Part shown: in pieces, positions 21,838 to 33,599 of the stretch
How positions within the stretch are numbered: position 1 is the first letter of the stretch
Layout of the letters: each line of letters opens with the position of its first letter
Assembly: GCA_037954665.1 (NCBI GenBank)
Contig: JBBMOL010000082.1
Coordinates: 806,001 to 870,000 of the forward strand
Length of the DNA stretch: 64,000 nucleotides
Source: Laguncularia racemosa
Taxonomy: Eukaryota > Streptophyta > Magnoliopsida > Myrtales > Combretaceae
Reading direction: 5' to 3'
Notes under the pieces: model-generated
What the model was told of the DNA's origin: nothing
The model's database searches: none
Seen by the model: only the letters and a program-made list of their open reading frames with translations
Translations under genes and position numbers: made by a program

Positions 21838-23095
21838 AGGCAGGTCAATGAATTAATGGAAAAGGGGTACGTGAGAGAAAGCATGAGTCCATGTGCAGTG
21901 CCTGTGATTTTCGTGCTTAAGAAGGATGGGTCATGGAGAATGTGTGTTGACTGCCGCGCCATCAACAACATCACGGTAAAGTATCGTCATCCCATTCCTC
22001 GCTTAGATGACATGTTAGACGAGTTACATGGGTCTAGTGTCTTTTCCAAAATTGATTTGAAAAGCGGATATCACCAAATTAGAATGAAAGAAGGTGATGA
22101 ATGGGAAACCGCATTTAAGACAAAATATGGATTGTATGAGTGGTTAGTAATGCCTTTCGGTTTAACTAACTCACCTAGTACTTTTATGAGACTTATGAAC
22201 CATGTTTTGAGGGCTTTTATTAGCAAATTTGTGGTTGTCTATTTTGATGATATCCTCATTTACAACAAGAGTTTGGAAGATCATATATCTCACTTGAGGG
22301 ATGTGTTTAGAAGTGCTTCGAAAGGAGCAATTATATGCTAACCTCAAAAAGTGCACTTTTTGCACAGACAAACTTGTGTTTCTTGGTTTTGTTGTTAGTG
22401 CACAGGGAATACAGGTTGATGAAGAAAAGATTCGTGTGATCTAAGAATGGCCTAGTCCAACTAATGTAAGTAATGTGCAAAGTTTCCATGGACTAGCGAG
22501 CTTTTACAGGAGGTTTGTGAAGGATTTTAGCACCATTGTAGCACCACTTACTGAGGTAATCAAGAAGAACGTGGGGTTCAGATGGGGAGAGCAACAAGAG
22601 AAGGCCTTTCAGACGTTTAAAAATAAGCTGACTCAGGCGCCATTACTTGCTTTACCTAATTTCTCCAAAACATTTGAAATTGAGTGTGATGCTTCAGGAT
22701 TAGGTATTGGAGCAGTGCTCATGTAAGAGAGAAGACCAATTGCATTATTTAGCGAGAAGCTAAGTGGGGCAACCTTGAACTAACCTACTTATGACAAGGA
22801 GTTATATGCCTTGGTTCGAGCACTGGAGACTTGGCAACACTATCTTTAGCTAAAAGAGTTCGTGATCCACACTGATCATGAATCCTTGAAGTACTTAAAA
22901 GGATAACATAAGCTAAACAAAAGGCATGCTCGTTGGGTGGAGTTCATCGAAACATTTCCCTATGTCATCTACTATAAGCAAGGTAAAGAGAATGTCGTTG
23001 TTGATGTACTTTCTAGGAGGTATGCTCTTATCTCTACTCTTAGTTCTAGACTACTTGGTTTTGAGCACATTAAGGAATTGTATGCTGCTGATTGA
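21838..23095 (+). pseudogene. Element D reverse transcriptase and RNase H
   Basis: RT 21838-22330 contains [35 protein letters not shown] and the catalytic [11 protein letters not shown] frameshift near 22305 and stops at about 22441, 22725, 22783, 22846 and 22903 break it compared with G. RNase H has [15 protein letters not shown] and [10 protein letters not shown], with catalytic acids visible. It copies genomic RNA and removes it from the hybrid in the intact family. Confidence 0.82.
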
Positions 23096-24531
23096 GATTT
23101 TTGTGAAGAGTATGTGCATTGTGAGAAGAGTGGTCATGGTAAATTTTATAAACATGAAGGATACTTGTTTAGGGAGAGTAAACTATGCATTCCAAATTGT
23201 TCTTTAAGAGAATTATTAGTGAGGGAGTCTCATGGAGGAGGTTTAATGGGGCATTTTGGAGTAGCTAAAACCTTAGGGGTATTGCAGGAACACTTCTATT
23301 GGCCTCACATGAAACGAGATGTTGAGAGGATTTGTCAGCGATGTGTCATGTGTAAGTAAGCAAAATCTAGAGTCCAACCTCATGGGCTTTATACCCCACT
23401 TCCCATTCCTCATGAGCCTTGGGTAGATATTTCCATGGATTTTGTGTCAAGATTACCCAGGTCTAGACATGGTTGAGATTCTATTTTTGTAGTTGTGGAT
23501 AGATTTTTTAAGATGGTACATTTCATTCGTTGCCACAAAATAGATGATGCTTGCAATATTGCTAATTTGTTCTTTAGGGAAGTTGTGGGATTGCATGGTA
23601 TGCCTAGAACAATTGTATCGGATAGAGATGCTAAGTTCTTGAGCTACTTCTGGAAGACCACGTGGGCTAAGTTAGGAACTAAGCTATTATTTTCTACTAC
23701 TTGTCATCCACAGACTGATGGTCAAACTGAGGTAGTAAACCGAACTTTATCTACTTTGTTAAGGGCAGTCATTAAAAAGAACATTAAAAGTTGGGAGGAT
23801 TGTTTGTTGCATGTTGAATTTGCCTATAATCGCACAATGTATTCTGCTACTAAGTTTACTCCTTTTGAAATTGTGTATGGTTTTAATCCACTAACTCCTT
23901 TGGATTTATCACCTCTACCTATTTCTGAGTATGTTAATCTAGGTGGCAAGAAGAAAGCAGAATTTGTTAAACAAATCCATGAGAAGGCAAGACTAAACAT
24001 TGAGCGAAGAACAGAGCAGTATGTGAAACAAGCCAACAAGGGTCGTCGACAAGCTGTCTTTGAACCTGGAGACTGGGTTTAGGTTCACATGCGCAAAGAG
24101 CGGTTTCCTGTGCAATGTCGATCTAAATTACTTACTAGAGGCGATGGACCATTTCAAATTCTTGAGCGCATCAATGATAATGCATACAAGATAGATTTGC
24201 CAAGTGAGTATCAAGTAAGTGCTACATATAATGTTACTGATCTGAGTCCTTTTGATGTAGGCGGCGATTTGAGGACAAATCCTTTTCAAGAGGAGGGGAA
24301 TGATGAGAGCCATGATGGGAACCAAGCTAGAAGATGGAATGTGGATCCTCTTGAAGTGCCACCTGGACCGATCACAAGAACTCGAGCGAAACGATTCGAG
24401 GAAGCACTTAACGGGTTGATAAAGGATGTCCACGAAACCAGAAAGGATTGGAGCAACCATGAAGCTGGAAAGGATTGGAGCAACCATGAGAGTGCCCTTG
24501 CTCTTGTACAAGTCATAATGGATAAGGGTTG
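23096..24531 (+). pseudogene. Element D integrase, C-terminus inside 3' LTR
   Basis: The zinc module H..H..CQRCVMC is near 23225-23357. The catalytic core has D (SMDFV), D (VSDRDAKF) and E (GQTEVVNRT) between 23430 and 23740. The C-terminal FEPGDWV...RGDGPFQILERI module lies at 24058-24170. Stops occur at about 23357, 23473 and 24079. The frame passes through the polypurine tract (24286-24300) and continues 77 codons into the 3' LTR, ending at 24530. Integrase would join the DNA copy to the genome. Confidence 0.82.
24286..24300 (+). other. Element D polypurine tract
   Basis: A purine-rich run (AAGAGGAGGGGAA) directly before the TG of the 3' LTR. It also encodes the Gln-Glu-Glu-Gly-Asn residues of pol. 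Confidence 0.75.
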
Positions 24532-25172
24532 AAGGGGGCGTGTCTTTACAAGGCACGGCCGTGTAGTGAGTCTGGAGGTTCCACAGAAGCATACACGGCT
24601 CAAAGGCACGGCTGTGTATGGTGTCAAGATTATCTATAGAAACATATACGGCCAGAAAGGCACGGCCGTATATAACGTCTATGCCGGCTCCTACACCACC
24701 GGCCTTTATTCCCATGTCCAAAAGGCACGACCGTGTATACCCTCTACGCCGGCTACTACACCGGCTCCTACGCCGCCGGCCTTTATTCCCTATTTTGTTA
24801 TTTTTCCGCAACTTAGTGATGTTATGTCGTTTTGGGCTTTTATTATTACGAATTGTAAACCTTACTATAGAGCCTCTAGGGTTGAGAACATAAAATATAC
24901 AATATACAAGTTTGAATAACACTTTTGAGAGAATTCCTCTCTTGGTTCTTTAAAGAACTTCCCTTGAACATATTGGATTTTCTTCCATGGCATTCATCCC
25001 GACTTATCAATCGATCTTTCATCCCGATTGTGGCGTCCACATAATATACCAAGGTTCTTGCCTCACTTATAGGCAACGAGTCGCGATTTCCACTCGATTG
25101 TTTGGCATCTTGGGTAGCAATTCCGAACGTATTGGTATTGGGTTTCGTCACACGTGGGTGTGGCTCGTATCA
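24301..25172 (+). repeat. Element D 3' LTR
   Basis: It starts TGATGAGAGCC and ends CGTATCA followed by CACTC. At 872 bp it is about 24 bp shorter than the 5' LTR, mainly in the CACGGCCGTG and GCCGGC repeat zones. Confidence 0.92.
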
Positions 25173-25177
25173 CACTC

Positions 25178-26607
25178 TATTCACTTTACAGAAGGAATTA
25201 TTAGAAGACATGCACAAAATGGAGTTAGAAGTTTTAACACAAGAAGTGGGAGCAAAAATGACTACTTTAAGGATTCAACCTACCATAATGGACATAATTA
25301 AATTGAGTCAGATGGATGATAAGGATATTCAAGAGATCAAGAGTATAATGGAACAAGACAAGGCACCAGAATTTAACTTAAATGCAGAAGGGACCTTAAG
25401 GTATGAAATGAGACTATGTATGCCAAGGGATGTAGAATTGAAGAGAGAAATAACGAAGGAGGCACATCACTTCGCCTACACAATGCATCCAAAAAGTACT
25501 AAAATGTACAAGGACATGAAGAGTTGTTATTGGTGGAGAAACAAAAAGAGAGAAATAGCAAAATATGTAGCCAAATGGCTCACATGCCTGTAGATCAGAA
25601 TAGAACACCAGAGACCAATTGTAGAATTATAGCCTCTTCTAATACCGAAGTGGAAATAGGAGCATGTGACAATGGACTTTGTTATAACCATCCCAAGTAC
25701 TAGGGAAAAGCAGCATGTAGTTTGGGTTATGGTGGACAAATTTGTTATGTCTACTCATTTCATACCTATTAAAGTAGGATATAAATTGGAAAAACTGGCT
25801 TAGATATACATACAAGAGATATTCAGAATGCATGGAGTGCTAATGACAATCACTTCTAATAGAGACACAAGGTTTTTCAGTAGATTCTAGAGTAACCTAC
25901 ATAAGGCATTAGGTAATAAACTGCAGTTCAATACAACATTCTACACATAAACAGATGATCATTCTGAAAGGACTATACAAATACTGGAAGATTTGCTTAA
26001 GGCATGTGCACTAGACTTTAGAGGCAATTGGAATGAGCATATACCTCCGGTGGAGTTTACTTATAATAACAGTTACGAGGCAAACATCTAGATGGCACTA
26101 GATGAATCTCTTTATGGAAGAAGGTGTAGATCCACACTAAATTGGGATGAAGTGGGAGAAAGATAGATAATGGGGCCGGAGCTAGTACAAGAAATAGTAG
26201 ACAAAGTGAAGTTAATCCGACAAAGAATACAGACGGCCTAATCTAGATAAAAGAGCTATGCAGACAAGAGAAGATATCCTTTGGAATTCCAAGTGGGAGA
26301 TAAGGTATTATTGAGAATCTCTCTAACAAAGGGAGTGATTAGATTCAGGTTGAGGGGGAAGCTAGGGAAAGCTAAACCCAAGGTATATAGGCTCGTTTGA
26401 GATCTTAGAGAGAATAGGCATACTGGCTTGTAGGTTAGCTCTTCTACCATATTCGGTCGGGGTACATAATGTATTCTATGTATCTATGCAGAGGAAGTAT
26501 GTACCTAGCCTAGATCAGATAGTGGCTTTAGAATCACTAAATGTGTAGCCAAATATGAAATCTTTAGAAAGGTTAATCAAGATTTTGGACACTAAGGAAT
26601 GGGTGCT
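25178..26607 (+). pseudogene. Element C integrase (continuation, decayed)
   Basis: This is the downstream half of the C pol frame. It contains the RNase H/integrase linker, a degraded zinc region (25460-25595) and a catalytic core with VTMDF (25668) and TSNRDTRF (25855). In the latter the usual SDRG/SDRD acid is preceded by Asn and Arg. The third acid region (25950) reads DDHSERT. The GPF-like module at 26280-26390 is very degraded. More than ten in-frame stops. It is cut by B after the GMGA codons. Confidence 0.7.
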
Positions 26608-28181
26608 TGATGGGTGTCGAATCCAACAAAAATAAAACCTACTCCTAAACAATTATATGATTTTCATATAGTGGTGAGTAGGGTCGAATCTACAGGGATT
26701 GGTTAAAGATATTTCTATTCAAAGGGCATAAAGATGAAAAGAAAACGAGGGGGGGGGGGGGGGGGGGGGTGGGTTTGTTTATGAATCAAAATAAAGTCGA
26801 AACAAAATAATAGAATCGTATATTGATAAAAGCCTAACCAAAGGAATCAAGATAGTTTAATTCAAGGAATTAATCATCGATGCAAATGTTTTCTATTCTT
26901 ATTCCTAGATAAACTGGTTATGGTTATTAACAAACTCTAACAACCTATCTCTCCGTACTTCCTCGATAACCAAGATAAGCTCTTTGATTATTTCTCTTAT
27001 CGATTAGACAACCCTAGACAAGCACTTAGGATTTAATCTACCAATAGCATTAAAAACTAGAGAGACCACCAATTAATGCCAGTAAATTATAAGATAACCT
27101 ATTTAAACATGATCACACACCTCCGTAACATGAATTCGATCATCTATTTTATAACCAAACATGTTATTGTGTCACTGAGACTAGAACAATCAAACAATTA
27201 CGGATTTGACGTGCTAGTTGACAATATATTAACTTGCTAATTGAGTAGAAGAGCTCTATTCATACCAATCAACAAAGATAATAATGACAAAACGATCAGA
27301 AGATATATGAATATCCGAAAACAATGAATAGATTAAATACAAGTCAATTAGACCTCACAATTCGTGGAGAATTAAACATCTATGACCCTTTGGCTAGAAA
27401 AGTAGCTTAACTACTCATGTTCATCAACAAAACGAAAATAAAAAGTAGAAACATGATGAACCCAATTGCCTGCTCTGCCTCCAAGATGATCCAAGGTTCT
27501 TCAAGATCCAAAGATTCAAGATTAAAAGTTGCCCCCACCCTCTAGGGTTGGTTCTATTTATATTGTTAGAGGGATGGCATGTGATCTTTTGCTAGCAAGA
27601 TACGAAAATATCTTTCCTTTCCTAAGTAGATTTCGAGAAGTGAATCTTCGTCTGCCTGGCACACCCTACCACACGGTCGTGGGTCAAGCCGTGCCTTCCT
27701 CTGTACATGATCTACAAGCTCTTCATCCTTTTCCAGTGTGTACCACGATCTACACCACGGCTAGATCCTAGGCCGTGCCATCCTCTGTCAAAGTTCCACA
27801 ATTTCTTCTCCTTAGCACGTCTAGCTTCCACCACGGTTCCAAGCACGGTTTCTCCCACGGCTTCCACCACGGCCGTGCCCTAAGCCGTGTCTCTCTTTCT
27901 CCTGCAGTGTGTAGCACGGTTTACCACATGGCCAGATCTCAAACCGTGCCTCCTTCTGGACAGATACTTGCTCATGTGCTTTCCTCCGGTAGTGTAACTC
28001 CTTGTCTTGATCCAAGTTGTAGATGACTTCTCTAATTTACTTGAATTAGCATCCTTGACTCCATTTAACCTAATTTATTACCATAATAGAATTAAGTACC
28101 ATTTCCTTATGATTTCTATAAAATCAATAATGAATTAACACGATTTATACTATAAAGATTAAGTATAAAATGGCTCTATCA
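26608..28181 (-). repeat. Element B 3' LTR
   Basis: On the + strand it reads TGATGGGTGTC to GGCTCTATCA, 1574 bp. It contains a 21-base G run at 26749-26769 where the partner LTR has 7. CACGG/CCGTG palindromes (27660-27960) create two spurious open frames. Confidence 0.92.
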
Positions 28182-28197
28182 AATTCCCCCACACTTA
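28182..28197 (-). other. Element B polypurine tract
   Basis: The reverse complement of AATTCCCCCACACTTA adjoins the 3' LTR and matches the tract of A. Confidence 0.75.
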
Positions 28198-29551
28198 AAC
28201 TCTTGCTTGTCCTCAAGCAATTGAATCAAATCAATTGAGAAATCTGTCATAGGTTATACAAACTTTCTTTTCATCATTCCAAGCATCTATTCATTTGTAA
28301 TTCATCACTTGTAATTTTAATGTCTACTACTTCAACCAAACTGGTTTCTTGTGATCAAATTACCATGGACAAAATTTAATTGCTAATCTAAACAAAACAA
28401 ACTTTAATCCTCATGTTTAGCAAAAGAATTTTTATTCCAAAAGTAAATACTTAATCCACTAAGGAAAAACACCCAATTAAACATCATTGGATATTATCAA
28501 GCATATAATCCTTGCAGTATAAAGTAAAAGCATATGGTATAAGCTCTTTGCTATATATTCTCCCTTTTATACATCTTGTTTTATTCAATGAATGTTTACA
28601 TTCATGTTCTTTTGATCTATTCAAGCATCTATTTTGACGGGTTTTTGCCCGCTTCTTTTCATGAACTTTCGCCTTTTCTCCCTTATCGTTATAGTGAGTT
28701 CATTGAGTCGGCACATCCCGAGCTCGTCACTCAAGTGACCGGGTTTTGAGATACCCCTACGGACTCTTCCTCACTCTAACATTCAAGTTTGAATACTCTT
28801 AACTCAATTAGTTGAATCATTGGAGTAATGGCTATGCTTGATTCTTTTTTTTTTTTTTCACTAAGTGTTATTATTGCTTTACAAACAACTTCAAAGAGTA
28901 TATAGTAGCTAATATAACCTAGAAGTAAACTTGTTTATTTTTCACTTAGGGACTCGACTCACTCTTAGACTTCCAATTCTAAAGCTAAATACAAGGTAAA
29001 TTTGTTTCTTAAAGATTTCACTACTTAATTTTAACCATGTATTCTAATCACAGCAGTGGGTGAGTAAAACATTTGAACAAGTCAATTTCACGTTTTGTAG
29101 ATGCTTATTACAACATTTAGTACAATCTCCAGATGTCATGATAATTTTGAAAAATTTTAGCTTAAAATTGCTTAAGGACAAACATTCAGAGTATAAGTTA
29201 GTTCTCTATTCTCTATATTTTATTATCCTCTCCCCTACACTTAGCTTGAACAGTGTCCTCACTGTTCCAAATTCAGCACAATGAAAGAGGAATTAACAAC
29301 TCAACGAACATTAGAGGATAAGAGAAAGGAAATACTGGGACTTCCCTAGTATTGGAGTTCTCTCTTTAAGCTCTGGAAAGTGTCATCTGATTATGTGTAT
29401 CCTTGCTGCAGCTGATCCAAAGAGTTCAAAACTACTCGAAAATCAAAACAAAACTAAACTAAAACAAAAGCAAAACAAAACTAAAAATTGAAAATTTTTT
29501 TTTTTTGACATGGGTTGCCTCCCATGAAGCGCCTTTCTTTAACGTCTTTGG
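28198..29551 (-). other. Element B 3' non-coding region
   Basis: Collinear with 8516-9926 of A: it has the palindrome GTCACTCAAGTGAC near 28726, a second purine tract near 29224-29240, and hairpin arms at 29509-29526 and 29541-29560. No reading frame stands out. It is retained although all of pol is lost. Confidence 0.65.
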
Positions 29552-29560
29552 CTAGACGAT
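29509..29560 (-). ncRNA. Tandem hairpins of element B
   Basis: CATGGG/CCCATG arms at 29509-29526 are perfect; the AGACGAT/AACGTCT pair at 29541-29560 has one mismatch. The loops are the same as in A. The protease stop codon lies inside the outer hairpin. Confidence 0.55.
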
Positions 29561-31818
29561 CCTGGCTACATGTTCGGGTAAGGATTTTGATTCCAGCTTT
29601 GGTGCCTGTGGTGATGGGTTAGTAACATTCGCAACAAAAACAGGAGAGATATCGCTAGGATGTTTCATGGCATCATAAATGTTAAATTTAATCACTTCAC
29701 CATCAAATTCCATAGTGAGGGTACCATCATTTACATCAATTTTCGTCTTGGATGTCTTAAGGAATGGTCGCCCTAATAATATCATTGATGAATTATGAGA
29801 ATCTTTATCTTCCATATCAAGCACATAAAAATCAGCAGGAAAAACCAACCCATTGACTTGAACTAAACATCCTCTAGAACTCCCTCAGGATAAACATTGA
29901 ACTTGTTAGCAAGTTGAACAATAACACCTGTTTCCTTCAAAGGACTAACATTTAAATGTTGATAAACAGACAAAGGCATGACATTGATAGAAGCTCCTAG
30001 ATCACACATGGCTTTAGCGATTCCAAGATTACCTATTTTGCAAGGAATGGTAAACATACCTGGATCCTTACATTTAGGAGGAAGCTTCTTCTGAATAATA
30101 GCTGAAACATTTTCACTCACACTAATCTTTTCATTGCCTTTCAGCTTCCTTTTGTTAATGCATATGTCTTTAAGAAATCTAGCATAGCGTGGTATTTGCT
30201 TAATTGCATCAAGCAAAGGAATATTTACCTCGACTTTGCGAAAAGTTTCCAGAATCTCTTTTTCTTCTGCTTCATTCTTAGATTTCGCCAATCTGGAGGG
30301 GAAAGGAGGTGGTATCAATGTGACCTTTGATGGCTCAACTAGAGACTTGCTAATCTGGTTGCCCTGTTGGCTTAAAGTCGAAATCTCTTTCTTGGTCTCT
30401 TCCTCAAGATTAGACGGATGTCCTTTCTTATTTGATCCCTGCAATTCTATTCCACTTCTCAAGGTAATTGCATGAACACTTTGCTTCGGGTTTGTAATAG
30501 TTTGAGAAGGTAACTTACCTTGAGTTTCTAACCTATTGACAGCAGAAGCAAGTTGGCTTACCTGATTCTCCAAGTTTAGAATGCTCTGCTTTGTTTCCTC
30601 CTGAAATTGTTTTGTATTAACAGCAAGAGACTTAACAATGTCCTCAAGAGGCATACCTGAGGTGGAAGGAGCTTGGGGTACTTGGTGTGATGGCTTAGGC
30701 TGGAATTGTTGGAAATGTTGAGGGTTATTGCCATATCAGAAGTTAGGATGATCCCTCCATCCGGGATTGTAAGTATTTGAATAGGGATCATACTTCCTCT
30801 GTGGTTGTCCTGGAAATCTGCCTACAGCATTGGCGTGTTCATGGTTGTCATCTTGCAATGTGGGGCACATCTCGATCGGATGATTAGGAGCAGCACAAAT
30901 TCCACAAGCTTTCACCTGCTGAGTATTTCCAAGAGCTAGCTGCTACACAAGGGAGGTAAGATTAGAAATTTGATGTTCAAGGTTAGACACACTTACCTCA
31001 TTTACCTTCCTTGAAGATGTATCATGCCTATACCCAAATTGTTGCGAATTGGCAGCCATAATGGAGATCAATTCCCTAGCTTGACCAGGGGTTTTGTTTA
31101 CTATGGCGCCTCCACTTGCAGCATCCATCATCTTTCTTTCCATCGGAAGTAGGCCTTCGTAGAAGTATTAGATGAGAAGTTGTTTAGATATTTCATGTTG
31201 TGGGCAGCTTGCACACAATTGCTTAAACCTCTCCAAATACTCATGAAGAGTCTCGGTGTCCCTTTGTTTTATACCACAAATTTCTCTTCATATACCAGCG
31301 GCTCTAGATGCGGGGAAGAATTTGTCCAAGAAGAGTCTCACCATATCTGTCCAAGTGGTGATAGAACCTGGAGGAAAATAATACAACCAATCTTTAGCTT
31401 TAGTACTTAAAGAAAACGGAAAAGCACGTAGCTTGATTTGATCGTCGGTTATTCCTTGCGGCCTCATACTAGAACACACTATATGAAACTCTTTCAAATG
31501 CTTGTGAGGATCTTCATTCTCAAGACCATAAAAAGTGGGTAGCAGATGTATCAACCCAGATTTTAACTCGAATTCCACGGCTAGTTCGGGGTAGTGAATA
31601 CAAAGTGGTTGTTGATTCACATCTGGCGTAGCCAACTCTCGCAATGTTCTCCCGGGATTTGCCATATCGTCTTCTCTTTCAGAATCAATGGATGAATCAG
31701 ACAAATCCGATGCTAAGTTCAGTCTACGAGATGATCTAGCTTCTCGTCGCAACCTTTTTAGAGTCTTCTCAATCTCCGGATTATAATTTAGTTCACCTAT
31801 CTGAGAAGAACGAGTCAT
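29552..31818 (-). pseudogene. Element B gag-protease polyprotein with few lesions
   Basis: The start is ATG at 31818 (MTRSSQIGELN); an upstream in-frame ATG at 31914 lies in the LTR and is unlikely. The gag core includes WLYYFPPGSITTW and FLDKFFPASR (31340-31400). The zinc knuckle CGICAAPNHPIEMC lies near 30890. The protease has DLGASINVMPLSVY near 29990-29950 and LLGRPFLKTSK near 29750. Stops interrupt it near 31288, 31170, 30943 and 30738, and a 1-base shift near 29863 separates the last 98 codons. The stop at 29552 falls just where the pol deletion joins the 3' region. Compare 1-1140 of A. Confidence 0.82.
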
Positions 31819-31847
31819 ACAAGAATAGAAATAAATTTGACACCAAT

Positions 31848-31864
31848 CCCCGGCAACGGCTCCA
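31848..31864 (-). other. Element B primer binding site, Asp-tRNA type
   Basis: On the minus strand it reads TGGAGCCGTTGCCGGGG, close to the TGGCGCCGTTGCCGGGG site used by Athila/Tat-type elements. It lies five bases from the LTR end. Confidence 0.75.
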
Positions 31865-31869
31865 AAATT

Positions 31870-33433
31870 TGATGGGTGTCGAATCCAACAAAAATAAAAC
31901 CTACTCCTAAACAATTATATGATTTGCATATAGTGGTGAGTAGGGTCGAATCCATAGGGATTGGTTAAAGATATTTCTATTCAAAGGGAATAAAGATGAA
32001 AAGAAAACGAGGGGGGGTTTTGTTTATGAATCAAAATAAAGTCGAAACAAAATAATAGAATCGTATATTGATAAAAGCCTAGCCAAAGGAATCAAGATAG
32101 TTTAATTCAAGGAATTGATCATCGATGCAAATGTTTTCTATTCTTATTCCTAGATAAACTGGTTATGGTTATTAACAAGCTCTAACAACCTATCTCTATG
32201 TACTTCCTCGATAACCAAGAGAAGCTCTTTGATTATTTCTCTTATCGATTAGACAACCCCAGACAAGCGCTTAGGATTTAATCTACCAATAGCATTAAAA
32301 ACTAGAGAGACCACCAATTCATGCCAGTAGATTATAAGATAACCTATTTAAACATGATCACGCACCTCCATAACATGAATTCGATCATCTATTTTATAAC
32401 CAAACATGTTATTATGTCACTGAGACTAGAACAATCAAACAATTATGGATTTGACGTGCTAGTTGACAATATATTAACTTGCTAATTGAGTAGAAGAGCT
32501 CTATTCATACCAATCAACAAAGATAATAATGACAAAATGATCAGAAGATATATGAATATCCGAAAACAACGAATAGATTAAATGCAAGTCAATTAGACCT
32601 CACAATTCGTGGAGAATTAAACATGTATGACCCTTTGGCTAGAAAAGTAGCTTAGCTACTCATGTTCATCAACAAAATGAAAATAAAAAGTAGAAACATG
32701 ATGAACCCGGTTGCCTGCTCTGCCTCCAAGATGATCCAAGGTTCTTCAAGATCCAAAGATTTAAGATTAAAGATTAAAAGTTGCCCTCACCCTCTAGGGT
32801 TGGTTCTAATTATATTGTTAGAGGGATAGGATGTGATCTTTTGCTAGCAAGATACGAAAATGTCTTTCCTTTTCTAAGTAGATTTCGAGAAGTGAATCTT
32901 CGTCTGCCTGGCACGCTCTACCACACAGCCGTGGGTCAAGCCGTGCCTTCCTCTGTGCATGATCTACAAGCTCTTCATCCTTGTCCAGTGTGTACCGCGG
33001 TTTACACCACGGCTAGATCCTAGGCCGTGCCATCCTCTGTCAAAGTTCCACAATTTCTTCTCCTTGGCACGTTTAGCTTCCACCACGGTTCCAAGCACGG
33101 TTTCTCCCACGGCTTCCACCACGGCCGTGCCCTAAGCCGTGTCTCTCTTTCTCCTGCAGTGTGTAGCACAATTTACCACATGGCCAGATCTCAAACCGTG
33201 CCTCCTTCTGGACAGATACTTGCTTATGTGCTTTCCTCCAGTGGTGTAACTCCTTGTCTTGATCCAAGTTGTAGATGACTTCTCTAATTTACTTGAATTA
33301 GCATCCTTGACTCCATTTAACCTGATTTATCACCATAATAGAATTAAGTACCATTTCCTTATGATTTCTATAAAATCAATAATGAATTAACACGATTTAT
33401 ACTATAAAGATTAAGTATAAAATGGCTCTATCA
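31870..33433 (-). repeat. Element B 5' LTR
   Basis: 1564 bp, nearly identical to 26608-28181 except for the G-run length and scattered changes; GTGCT follows. Confidence 0.92.
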
Positions 33434-33438
33434 GTGCT

Positions 33439-33599
33439 AAGACGGAAAGCAATCATTTATGTTAAAGTGCAATGGACAAACCAAACAGAAAGTGAAGCTA
33501 TGTGGGAATTGGATGTAGAAATGAGGAAGAAGTATCCATAACTCTTCTAGAATCAGGTTCTTTCAAAGATGAAAGTTTTATAAGGGGGGGAGGGGGGAA
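33439..33599 (+). pseudogene. Element C pol end and polypurine tract
   Basis: The last integrase codons of C resume after B (VKVQWTNQTESEAMWELD..., a typical gypsy C-terminal stretch) and stop near 33540. The purine run 33582-33599 (AAGGGGGGGAGGGGGGAA) precedes the 3' LTR. Confidence 0.7.

Larger units (their letters stand above)
18367..25172 (+). mobile_element. Element D: chromovirus-type Ty3/gypsy element inserted in C
   Basis: LTRs at 18367-19262 and 24301-25172, with CACTC at 18362-18366 and 25173-25177. It has a Met-type primer site and a single long gag-pol frame with scattered stops and frameshifts. It is a close relative of G (42898-49923, minus strand), which serves as reference. 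The frame runs through the polypurine tract into the 3' LTR, as reported for some CRM-type chromoviruses. The integrase has the GPY/F-like module but no obvious chromodomain. The lineage (CRM/Reina-like) is a tentative call. Confidence 0.9.
26608..33433 (-). mobile_element. Element B: Athila-like gag-protease element lacking RT and integrase, inserted in C
   Basis: LTRs at 31870-33433 (5') and 26608-28181 (3'), with GTGCT at 26603-26607 and 33434-33438. The interior reads Asp-type primer site, gag, protease, then directly the conserved 3' non-coding region and polypurine tract. RT, RNase H and integrase (about 3 kb in A) are missing, and the protease frame runs into the first 3' hairpin, where its stop codon lies. 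It is a non-autonomous partner form of the A family. Gag and protease have only a few lesions. Confidence 0.9.

Noticed and set aside
27529..28026. Two consecutive open frames in the B 3' LTR, repeated at 32781-33278
   Set aside because: Both copies lie wholly within LTRs and follow the CACGG/CCGTG palindromes; no family signature.
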